A stretch of DNA of 11,134 bases from an uncultured Oscillospiraceae bacterium (GTDB lineage Bacteria; Bacillota; Clostridia; Oscillospirales; Oscillospiraceae). Positions 1-5,966 of the stretch are shown in pieces. Numbering within the stretch: position 1 is the stretch's first letter; each line of letters starts with the position of its first letter. Location: positions 1-11,134 of the forward strand of contig CAJUEG010000081.1 in assembly GCA_910584835.1 (NCBI GenBank). Reading direction: 5' to 3'. The translations under genes and the position numbers were made by a program. The notes under the pieces were generated by a model. It saw nothing but the letters and a program-made list of their open reading frames with translations. It did no database searches and was not told the origin of the DNA.

Positions 1-707
1 GGCTCGTTGTAAATGTCCTCGGGGGTGCCGATCTGCTGGATGCGCCCGCCGTCCATCACCACCACGGTGTCGGACATGGCCAGCGCCTCCTCCTGGTCGT
101 GGGTCACATAGATGAAGGTGATCTCCATCTCCTGCTGAATCCGCTTCAGCTCGTTCTGCATATCCTTGCGCAGGCGCATGTCCAGCGCCCCCAGCGGCTC
201 GTCCAGCAGCAGCACCCGGGGGCGGTTCACCAGGGCCCGGGCGATGGCCACCCGCTGCTGCTGCCCGCCGGACAGGGCGGACACCGGGCGCTTCTCAAAG
301 CCCTTCAGGTTGACGACCTCCAGCATCTCCATTACCCGCTGGTGGATTTCCGCCTCCGGGAGCTTCACCTTCCGGCCAGACCCATCCGCCTTGGGGATGC
401 GCAGGCCGAAGGCCACGTTCTCAAACACATTGAGATGGGGGAACAGGGCGTAGCGCTGGAACACGGTGTTCACCGCCCGTTTATGGGGCGGGACATCATT
501 GATCCTCACGCCGTCAAACAACACGTCCCCAGAGGTAGGCGACAAAAACCCGCCGATAATGCGAAGCGTGGTTGTCTTGCCGCACCCGCTGGGGCCCAGC
601 AGCGTGAGGAACTCCTTATCGTTGATATACAGATTGATGTGGTCGAGCACGACCTCGTCGCCGTAGGACATGACGCAGTCCCGCAGGCGGATCAGCTCCT
701 TGGACAT
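1..707 (-). CDS. potA: PotA-like polyamine ABC importer ATPase, C-terminus missing (partial)
   Basis: ATP-binding subunit of a PotABCD-type spermidine/putrescine importer; it would sit on the cytoplasmic face of the membrane and energise uptake. Only the first 235 residues are inside the window, so the distal C-terminal regulatory domain is cut off. Visible motifs are Walker A GPSGCGKTT (38-46), Q-loop at Q84 within VFQRYALFPHLNVFENVAFGLR, signature LSGGQQQRVAIARAL (from 145), Walker B VLLLDEP (165-171) and switch His203 in YVTHDQEEALAMSD. A somewhat long insertion (about 105-120) follows GLR. The ATG at 707 is preceded by GGGGGAGGATAA, a good ribosome binding site. The family match to CUT1/MOI-type ATPases is strong. 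The polyamine assignment rests on PotA-like wording such as LRKDMQNELKRIQ, because the permease and binding-protein genes are not in view; a related Fe3+ or other MOI importer ATPase is possible. Confidence 0.85.
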   Translation of the reverse strand, partial: MSKELIRLRDCVMSYGDEVVLDHINLYINDKEFLTLLGPSGCGKTTTLRIIGGFLSPTSGDVLFDGVRINDVPPHKRAVNTVFQRYALFPHLNVFENVAFGLRIPKADGSGRKVKLPEAEIHQRVMEMLEVVNLKGFEKRPVSALSGGQQQRVAIARALVNRPRVLLLDEPLGALDMRLRKDMQNELKRIQQEMEITFIYVTHDQEEALAMSDTVVVMDGGRIQQIGTPEDIYNE

Positions 708-858
708 TTATCCTCCCCCATTTCTAATTGATGAGTGTTTTGTCAGCTCCCTCTTTTTATTCCCTGAGATGCGCACCTCTGCCTCCACGTTTCTATGGGG
801 CCCCCGAAAGCCGGTTTTCAGACTTTGTGGGGAGAGGAGGAGCAGCGCAGTGAATGAG
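708..858. other. Intergenic region upstream of potA, no gene seen
   Basis: Non-coding stretch that must contain the start of the leftward potA transcript. The only clear signal is the potA ribosome binding site just above the start codon. A CTGACA on the minus strand near 750 could be a weak -35, but no convincing -10 follows it, so no promoter is called. Confidence 0.4.
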
Positions 859-1113
859 CTTTCGGCAAAGCCGGAAGCAAGTGATGCGAAGCTTGCTCCG
901 ACGATGTCACGCTCGCGTTGGACACGCTTTCGCCTCGGCTTCCCTCCGCCTCGGCCTGGTCTCTGGGGCCTTGCGGCCCCATCGCTTTCTCGCCTTCGGC
1001 TCGGTCGTGCGATAGGCGCCCGCCACTGGCGGGCATCGCCCCTCGCTCCGGTCTATCCGAGGCGGCGTGTCTACGCTCGCGCTTCTCCGCGCTTCTCAGG
1101 GTTTCACGGATAG
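859..1113. repeat. GC-rich cluster of inverted repeats, unknown element or structured RNA
   Basis: About 255 bp packed with short perfect or near-perfect hairpins. Stems seen: 859-866 with 870-877 (8 bp including one G-U, loop AAA); 876-881 with 892-897; 965-970 with 975-980 (GGGGCC, loop TTGC); 1018-1024 with 1028-1034 (GCCCGCC, loop ACT), enclosed by 1009-1013 with 1035-1039; 1065-1068 with 1073-1076; and a longer-range pair 1053-1059 with 1107-1113 (CTATCCG/CGGATAG). ATCGC at 981-985 is an alternative partner for 1009-1013. CGCCTCGGC is directly repeated at 931-939 and 947-955. Open frames exist on both strands, but their translations are low-complexity, arginine/serine-rich and match no family. 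It could be an intergenic repeat family, the relic of a mobile element, or a structured non-coding RNA; the sequence alone does not decide. Confidence 0.5.
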
Positions 1114-1199
1114 CGAGATACATGATAGCGGGTTGCCCCCCTTTTGTCAATCATTTTGGGGGAATTTCGCTGGTATTTTGTCGTGAGTTTTTTGGAGGG

Positions 1200-1223
1200 C
1201 CGGGCGGGCACTTCTCCGCCCGG
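1200..1223. repeat. Perfect 8-bp hairpin upstream of the exporter promoter
   Basis: CCGGGCGG (1200-1207) pairs with CCGCCCGG (1216-1223) across an 8-nt loop. There is no T-run on either side, so it is not an intrinsic terminator. It lies about 30 bp upstream of the -35 box at 1252 and could be an operator or part of the repeat-rich region to its left. Confidence 0.4.
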
Positions 1224-1251
1224 AGCGAAGCGGACCCTTTGAAAATAGGGT

Positions 1252-1280
1252 TTGACAGCATCCGGCCCGGCTGATATAAT
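1252..1280 (+). promoter_or_regulatory. Consensus sigma-A promoter of the exporter unit
   Basis: TTGACA at 1252-1257 and TATAAT at 1275-1280, separated by exactly 17 nt: both boxes match the consensus perfectly. The predicted transcription start is about 1287, giving a 5' leader of roughly 145 nt before the exporter ATG at 1432. A perfect promoter suggests strong constitutive transcription, which fits a gene controlled after initiation by the attenuator in its leader. Confidence 0.9.
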
Positions 1281-1290
1281 GAAATCTAGC

Positions 1291-1316
1291 AAAAGGGCGC
1301 CGAAAAGGCGCCTTTT
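1291..1316 (+). other. Hairpin at the extreme 5' end of the exporter mRNA
   Basis: AAAAGG and GCGCC on the left pair with GGCGCC and TTTT on the right (1291-1301 with 1307-1316, one bulged G, loop GAAAA). It begins about 4 nt after the predicted transcription start. The T-run is only four long, so as a terminator it would be weak. A 5'-terminal stem that protects the mRNA from exonuclease is an equally good reading. Confidence 0.5.
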
Positions 1317-1350
1317 CCACCCCATACAGAGGAGAGGAGGGGCTGCTGTG

Positions 1351-1374
1351 GTGAAATTAAGAACTTCCTTCTAA
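1351..1374 (+). CDS. Putative 7-codon regulatory leader peptide, M-K-L-R-T-S-F
   Basis: A tiny ORF, GTG AAA TTA AGA ACT TCC TTC TAA, in the 5' leader of the exporter mRNA. It is preceded by a very strong Shine-Dalgarno sequence, AGGAGGGG (1335-1342), 8 nt from the GTG; an alternative in-frame GTG at 1348 adds one residue and sits 5 nt away. The first residues after the initiator are Lys-Leu-Arg, a +X+ pattern like the RLR of ErmDL-class leader peptides, at which ribosomes stall in the presence of macrolides. The coding sequence runs into arm 1 of the downstream attenuator, and the stop codon overlaps its last bases. A ribosome with Leu in the P site and Arg in the A site would cover about up to 1373, that is arm 1 but not arm 2. 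The role is inferred; translation of so short an ORF is not proven by sequence. Confidence 0.6.
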   Translation: MKLRTSF

Positions 1375-1426
1375 ACGGTAGAAGGAAATAAAATTTGATC
1401 CTTCTATCGCGTTTGGCAATAGGAGG
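1365..1426 (+). promoter_or_regulatory. Four-arm translational attenuator sequestering the exporter SD
   Basis: Four arms built from one 8-9 nt sequence and its complement. Arm 1 is TTCCTTCTA (1365-1373), arm 2 TAGAAGGAA (1379-1387), arm 3 TCCTTCTAT (1399-1407) and arm 4 ATAGGAGG (1419-1426), the last holding the exporter's Shine-Dalgarno sequence. Arms 1:2 pair perfectly over 9 bp with a 5-nt loop. Arms 3:4 pair over 8 bp with one G-U, burying the AGGAGG. Alternatively arms 2:3 pair perfectly over 8 bp with a 12-nt loop, which leaves arm 4 and the SD free. The off state is 1:2 plus 3:4. A ribosome stalled on the leader ORF would mask arm 1 and switch the RNA to 2:3, turning exporter translation on. 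No T-run follows any stem, so control would be of translation, not termination. Confidence 0.75.
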
Positions 1427-1431
1427 TTCAC

Positions 1432-3030
1432 ATGAGAAAATATGAACGGGAAAGCCGCCCCTGGCTTGCGGGGGCTTTGATTTGTACGCTCATCAGCAGC
1501 CTGTTCGCGGTGGCGCTGCAATTCTTCAAGGGCGGGGTGCTGGACCGTGCCATCGCGGGGGAGGGCGCGGCGGCGCTGGGGTACGGCCTGGCCCTGGGGG
1601 CTTTCATCCTGGGCGAGGTCGGCTTTTTCTACCTCTACAGGCGGCTGGGGGACCGGTTTGCCGCGGGCTGCGTCACGGCCCTGAAGCAGGACGTGTTCGA
1701 GAGCGTCCTTCGCCGGGACTACGTGGCCTTCAAGAGGCGCACGCAGGGGGAGTACGCGGCCAAGTACACCAGCGAGGCGGACGCCATCCGCGCCCGGCGG
1801 TTCTGCATGCTGCCGCTGTTTTGGGAGATCGTATTCAAAATTGTGCTGGTCAGCGGGGCGCTGTTTCTGCTGGACTGGCGTGTGGCCCTGCTCACCATCG
1901 GGCTGCTGACCACGCCGCTGTATCTCCCCAAGCTCATCGAAAAGCGCTCCCAGCGGGCGCAGACGGCCTATCTCAGGGCGTCGGAGGAGGCGCTGTCCGG
2001 GGTGACGGACTGGCTGCGGGGCTTTGAGGTCATCAAGAATTTTTCCGCGGAGGGGCGGGTGATGGCCAGGTTCCGGCGGCTCAACGGAAACGCGGCGGAA
2101 AAGCTGCTGGACGATCTGCGGCTGGGGGCGTCGGCGCAGCTCATTACCACGCTGATGTCCTATCTGTCCTATTTTATTGTGCTGGCCTGCTCGGCGTGGC
2201 TGGTGCTCCGGGGGGATTTTTCCGCCGGGGACTTCTTTGTGGCCATCGGCATGATCGACCAGCTGTCCTACCCCATCATTTCGCTGGCGGGGATCGTCCG
2301 GCAGCTGTCGGCCATCCGGCCCGCCTGCCGGGAGATGGAGGCGTTTATTGCCGAGCCGCCCCAGGGCGGCCAGCGGGGCACGGCCCCCAAGCTGTGCCGG
2401 GAGGTCCGTTTTCACGAGGTCTGTTTCGGCTATGAGGGCCGGGGCCGGGTGCTGGACGGGTTTGACCTCACCCTCCGAAAAGGGGGGCGGTATCTGCTGA
2501 AGGGGCCCAGCGGCTGCGGCAAGACCACGGCGGTGAACCTGCTGCTGGGCTACTACCAGCCGGACGCGGGGGAGATCACCGTGGACGGCGCGCCCCTCCG
2601 GGAGGCGGGGGAGCCCTACGCCCGGGCGACGGTGCTGCGCCAGGAGGCGGTGCTGTTCCGCGGCACCCTGCGGGACAACCTGACCATGTACCGGGACCTC
2701 CCGGAGGAGCGGCTGCTGGAGGCGCTGCGCAGCGTGGGCCTGGACCGCTTTGCCGTCCCCGAAGCGCTGGATCGGGGGGTGGAGGAGGGGGGAGCCAACC
2801 TCTCCGGCGGGGAGAAGAAGCGGGTATGTCTGGCCCGCGCCCTGCTGCGGGACACCGAGCTGCTCATCCTGGACGAGCCCCTGGCCAACCTGGACGGGGG
2901 GACGGCGGAGCGCATTGAGGACCTGCTGCTGTCCATCCGGGACAGGACGCTGCTGGTGGTGTCCCACCAGTTCAGCCCCGGGAAGCTGGCGCAGTTCGAC
3001 CAGGTGGCGGACATGGCGGCGGGCGGCTGA
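1432..3030 (+). CDS. ABC exporter half-transporter (TMD-NBD fusion), possible drug efflux
   Basis: A 532-residue membrane exporter subunit with an N-terminal transmembrane domain and a C-terminal ATPase, expected to work as a dimer moving a substrate out of the cytoplasm. Hydrophobic segments lie at about 11-33, 48-69, 127-148, 150-168, 235-260 and 267-290, the six helices of a type-IV exporter. The ATPase carries Walker A GPSGCGKT (358-365), Q-loop Q404, signature LSGGE (457-461), Walker B ELLILDEP (476-483) and switch His512. The protein stops only 20 residues after the switch histidine; most relatives continue about 50 residues with a DGG-type strand. I see no frameshifted continuation after the stop. 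The ATG at 1432 has AGGAGG 5 nt upstream, and that SD is arm 4 of the attenuator. The formyltransferase gene follows after 38 bp. The inducible leader suggests an antibiotic-like substrate, but substrate is unknown; peptide or lipid export is also possible. Confidence 0.85.
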   Translation: MRKYERESRPWLAGALICTLISSLFAVALQFFKGGVLDRAIAGEGAAALGYGLALGAFILGEVGFFYLYRRLGDRFAAGCVTALKQDVFESVLRRDYVAFKRRTQGEYAAKYTSEADAIRARRFCMLPLFWEIVFKIVLVSGALFLLDWRVALLTIGLLTTPLYLPKLIEKRSQRAQTAYLRASEEALSGVTDWLRGFEVIKNFSAEGRVMARFRRLNGNAAEKLLDDLRLGASAQLITTLMSYLSYFIVLACSAWLVLRGDFSAGDFFVAIGMIDQLSYPIISLAGIVRQLSAIRPACREMEAFIAEPPQGGQRGTAPKLCREVRFHEVCFGYEGRGRVLDGFDLTLRKGGRYLLKGPSGCGKTTAVNLLLGYYQPDAGEITVDGAPLREAGEPYARATVLRQEAVLFRGTLRDNLTMYRDLPEERLLEALRSVGLDRFAVPEALDRGVEEGGANLSGGEKKRVCLARALLRDTELLILDEPLANLDGGTAERIEDLLLSIRDRTLLVVSHQFSPGKLAQFDQVADMAAGG

Positions 3031-3068
3031 CTGCGAGTACAGAGTTTCTGAAGACAGGGGGGAGGACC

Positions 3069-3845
3069 GTGAAAATCGCCTATCTGGGCATCGACCTGCT
3101 GGAGCCCGTGCTGGACGCGCTGCTGGGGGAGGGGTGCCGGGTCTTGAAGCTGTTCACCTGCCCGGTGGACAACGTGACGGAGACCAACACCGCCGTCCTG
3201 GAGGCCGCCCGGGGGCGGGGAATCCCGCACACGCTGGAGCGGGTCGCCCCCGCCGACCTGGATTGGCTGGCGTCCCAGGGCTGCGAGCTGCTGGTGTGCG
3301 CGGGGTATTACTACCGCGCCCCCGTGACCGACGCCTTCCCCATGGTGAATTTCCACCCCACCCCCCTGCCGGTGGGCCGTGGGTCGTGGCCCATGCCCCG
3401 GCTCATCCTGGAGGGGGCGGAATTCGGCGGCGTCACCGCCCACAAAATGGCGGCGGACTTCGACACCGGGGATATTCTGCTCCGGGAGCGGTTCCCCCTG
3501 GACCGGCGGGAGGACCACCGGACCTATATGGAGAAGGTATATGAGAGAATCCCCGCCATGGTCCATGCGCTGGTAAACCAACTGCCCCAGGTGCTGGCGG
3601 GCGCACAGCCTCAGGGGGCGGGAGAGTACTGGCCTGTCCCCACGGAACGGGACTGGACCGTCACGCCGGACATGGACGCCGCCCAGGCGGACCGCGTCCT
3701 CCGGGCGTTTTACGGCTATGAGTGCGTCTACCGGGACGGGCCGGAGAAAACGGAGCTCATCGGAGGCCGGATGGTCCCCGGGCCGGGGCCCTTCCCCGTG
3801 GGGGATGGGCATATTGAGGCGGACCGCATCAGGCGGCTGAGCTGA
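3069..3845 (+). CDS. Formyltransferase-fold protein (Fmt/PurN-like), substrate unknown
   Basis: A 258-residue protein related to the 10-formyltetrahydrofolate-dependent formyltransferases (methionyl-tRNA, GAR and sugar-amine N-formyltransferases). The catalytic triad is present: Asn94 and His96 in NFHPTPLPVGRG, and Asp132 in the segment GVTAHKMAADFDTGDIL, matching the family's N-x-H and late Asp. The N-terminus KIAYLG starts a Rossmann-like fold. At 258 residues it is shorter than housekeeping Fmt (about 315) and its tail (about 200-258) does not look like the Fmt tRNA-binding domain, so it probably formylates something other than initiator tRNA. The start is GTG at 3069 behind GGGGGGAGG. It lies 38 bp after the exporter, on the same strand, before a shared terminator, so the two are very likely co-transcribed. 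The target (sugar amine, peptide or small molecule) cannot be read from the sequence. Confidence 0.75.
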   Translation: MKIAYLGIDLLEPVLDALLGEGCRVLKLFTCPVDNVTETNTAVLEAARGRGIPHTLERVAPADLDWLASQGCELLVCAGYYYRAPVTDAFPMVNFHPTPLPVGRGSWPMPRLILEGAEFGGVTAHKMAADFDTGDILLRERFPLDRREDHRTYMEKVYERIPAMVHALVNQLPQVLAGAQPQGAGEYWPVPTERDWTVTPDMDAAQADRVLRAFYGYECVYRDGPEKTELIGGRMVPGPGPFPVGDGHIEADRIRRLS

Positions 3846-3858
3846 GCGAAACAGGAAA

Positions 3859-3895
3859 GGGCCCCGGGCGCTGCGTGCGCCCGGGGCCCTTTTTT
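3859..3895 (+). terminator. Strong intrinsic terminator between convergent operons
   Basis: GGGCCCCGGGCGC (3859-3871) pairs perfectly over 13 bp with 3877-3889 around the loop TGCGT, followed by six T (3890-3895). It ends the exporter-formyltransferase transcript 14 bp after the stop codon. On the minus strand the stem is followed only by CCCTTTCC, so it could act weakly on the convergent lsrR-lsrK-cupin transcript as well. Confidence 0.95.
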
Positions 3896-3962
3896 CGGGA
3901 GAACTGTCCGGAGAGGGGGGGCGCCGGTCAAGCTGCCCGCGCCCTCCGCCCGAATTTTTCGG

Positions 3963-4313
3963 TCAATATACCGGGTTGTCCACGTTTACCTTGTCCGTCT
4001 CCTGGTAGGGGGCCAGGGTGGACACCATTTTCACCGGCGCGTCGTAGGCGTTTTTGACGTAGTGGACCTCGCCGGGCTCGATGTGGATCAGGTCGCCCAC
4101 GCCCAGCACGTGCTTCACGCCGTCCACCACGATGTCCACCTTGCCCTCCAGGATGAAGAAGTCCTCCTCCATCACGTTGTGGTAGTGGGCCTGGAAGTCC
4201 TCGCCGGGGCGGAAGCGCACCAGGGCGAAGTTCATCCGGGGGCCCTTCATGAGGTACTTGGGGCCGCTCTCGCCGAAACGGTATTCCCGCTCGTTCTCAT
4301 TGATAATAAACAT
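3963..4313 (-). CDS. Small single-domain cupin protein, third gene of the lsrRK operon
   Basis: A 116-residue cupin, a single small beta-barrel. Motif 1 is seen as PGEDFQAHYHNVMEEDFFILEG (about residues 36-57), giving the His-x-His and Glu metal ligands. Motif 2 is GDLIHIEPGEVHYVKN (about 73-88) with the final His ligand. A metal-binding fold is therefore likely. Such small cupins serve as sugar-phosphate isomerases, epimerases, dioxygenases or plain binding proteins, and the motifs do not tell which. The ATG at 4313 has GGAGG upstream, and the gene starts 35 bp after the lsrK stop on the same strand, so it is almost certainly co-transcribed with lsrR and lsrK. Enterobacterial lsr operons have no cupin; here it may act on AI-2, phospho-AI-2 or a breakdown product. 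That role is inferred from position only. Confidence 0.85.
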   Translation of the reverse strand: MFIINENEREYRFGESGPKYLMKGPRMNFALVRFRPGEDFQAHYHNVMEEDFFILEGKVDIVVDGVKHVLGVGDLIHIEPGEVHYVKNAYDAPVKMVSTLAPYQETDKVNVDNPVY

Positions 4314-4348
4314 AGTATTTTCCTCCAATCCAATGATCGGCCCGGGGC

Positions 4349-5911
4349 TTACAGGCCGGGGGCGATCCACATGTTGCGGGTGACGCCCGCGTCGCACAGC
4401 GCCAGCTGGGCGGGGTAGAGCTTCTTCCAATTGGCGTACAGCTCGTCGTACACCGGCTTGACGGACGGGTCGGGCCGGAACTGGCGGTCCCACTTGACGG
4501 TGCGCGCCACGGCCTGCTCCACGCTGTCGTACAGCCCCACGCCCACGCCCGCCAGGATGGCGGCCCCCAGGGCGGTGGCCTCCTTGACCACGGGCACCTT
4601 CACCGGCTTGCCGGTGACGTCGGCCACGATCTGGCTCCACAGGGGGCTCTTGGCCGCGCCGCCGGCGAAGATGAGCTCGTCGGGCTCGTGGCCGGTGGCC
4701 TCCTTCACCAGCTCGATGTGGCTGCGCACCAGCAGGGCGGTGTTCTCCAGGATGGCCCGGTAGAAGGTGTATTTGTTGAACTTGTCCGGCTCCAGCAGGA
4801 AGTTGGTGAAGGTGGGGCTGGCGTGCTTCCAGTCGATAAAATTCATGGTGTCGCTGAAGCAGCACTGCATGCCGTAGGACCCGGCGGGGATGTCCTTGGC
4901 CTTTTCGTTCATCAGGTCGTAGGTGTCCCGGCCGGTGCGGCGTGCCTCCTCCGCCTCGGCCTGGCAGAAGCCGTCCCGGAACCAGCGCATCACCAGCCCG
5001 GGCTTGAAGGCCAGGGCCTCGTACTGCCACAGGCCGGGGAGGGCGGCGCAGTTCACCCGCACCCGGCAGCCGGGGTCGGTTTTGCCGGAGTCGGTGTTGA
5101 ACTCGTACTGCCAGAAGCTGCCCCCAAACACGGCGGCCTGGTTGGCCCGGTAGGCCCCCACGCCCAGGGTGCCCAGCTGGCAGTCGCCCCCGCCCACCAC
5201 CACGGGGGTGCCCTCCAGAAGGCCGGTATCGGCGGCGCCGCGGGCGCTCACCTGGGCGAAATTGGTTCCGCACTCCACCACGGGGGGGAATATGTCGGCG
5301 CGCAGGCCGCACTTGGCGGCGATCTCCGGCAGCCAGTCCCGGCTTTGCAGGTCCATGATGCCGGTGGTGCTGCCGTTGCTGGGCTCCACCGCCAGCTTCC
5401 CCGTGAGCTTGTAGATGAGCCAGTCGTTGAACATGCCCACAGCGGCGGTTTTTTCGTACACCTCGGGCAGGTTGTCCCGCACCCACAAAATCCGGGGCAG
5501 GGCCCCCAGGGCGTAGGTCTGGCCGGATTTTAAGTACACTTCCTTCTCCAGCGCCGGGTCCAGCTCCTTGAGCTGGCCCACCTGGGCGTCGCTGCGGGCG
5601 TCCACGTTGGCGCAGGCCCAGATCTCATTGCCGTCCTTGTCGTAGAGCAGAATGCCCTCCCGCATGCAGGTGGTGGACACGGCGGCGATGTCGCCGGGGG
5701 CGATGCCGGTTTCCTCCAGCACGCCCCGGACGCAGCCCCGGGCCAGCTCCCAGTTGTGCGCCCAGTCGAAGTCCATGCTGCCCGGCCAGCGCGGGTCCTC
5801 CCGGTGGGACCACTCCCGCTGGACGCAGCCCACCTGCTCCCCGTCCAGGGAAAAGACCACGGCCCGGACGCTGCCGGTGCCCGCGTCCACCGCCATCAAG
5901 TATTTCGCCAT
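4349..5911 (-). CDS. lsrK: Autoinducer-2 kinase LsrK (FGGY carbohydrate kinase family)
   Basis: Phosphorylates the linear form of AI-2 (DPD) in the cytoplasm, trapping it and generating the inducer that relieves LsrR repression. It is 520 residues with the FGGY layout: phosphate-binding VDAGTGSVRA near the N-terminus (8-17), GGGDCQLG (240-247) with the predicted catalytic Asp243, the adenosine-region FAGGAAKSPLWSQI (425-438) and KEATALGAAI (453-462). Many stretches resemble enterobacterial LsrK as I know it: MREGI, WACANVDAR, PSN..TTG..DL..RDW, TPVVVGGGD, VVKEATALG and the C-terminal APGL. This is why I call LsrK and not a generic xylulokinase or glycerol kinase. The ATG at 5911 follows TAGGAGG. 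The gene begins 55 bp after lsrR ends and is followed after 35 bp by the cupin. Confidence 0.9.
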   Translation of the reverse strand: MAKYLMAVDAGTGSVRAVVFSLDGEQVGCVQREWSHREDPRWPGSMDFDWAHNWELARGCVRGVLEETGIAPGDIAAVSTTCMREGILLYDKDGNEIWACANVDARSDAQVGQLKELDPALEKEVYLKSGQTYALGALPRILWVRDNLPEVYEKTAAVGMFNDWLIYKLTGKLAVEPSNGSTTGIMDLQSRDWLPEIAAKCGLRADIFPPVVECGTNFAQVSARGAADTGLLEGTPVVVGGGDCQLGTLGVGAYRANQAAVFGGSFWQYEFNTDSGKTDPGCRVRVNCAALPGLWQYEALAFKPGLVMRWFRDGFCQAEAEEARRTGRDTYDLMNEKAKDIPAGSYGMQCCFSDTMNFIDWKHASPTFTNFLLEPDKFNKYTFYRAILENTALLVRSHIELVKEATGHEPDELIFAGGAAKSPLWSQIVADVTGKPVKVPVVKEATALGAAILAGVGVGLYDSVEQAVARTVKWDRQFRPDPSVKPVYDELYANWKKLYPAQLALCDAGVTRNMWIAPGL

Positions 5912-5966
5912 TGGGGATACCTCCTAAAAAATGTATTTTGACACTGATTTTAGATGCAAAGTCTTG

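Noticed and set aside
818..1150. Open frames on both strands within the hairpin cluster (for example 918-1274 plus, 818-1150 minus)
   Set aside because: No convincing ribosome binding site, compositionally biased translations, no family resemblance; better explained by the repeated GC-rich hairpins.
1357..2967. Long minus-strand open frame (536 codons) opposite the exporter
   Set aside because: It is the antisense shadow of the exporter in GC-rich DNA: proline/glutamine/arginine-rich, no recognisable domain, and it would cover the exporter promoter side and leader.
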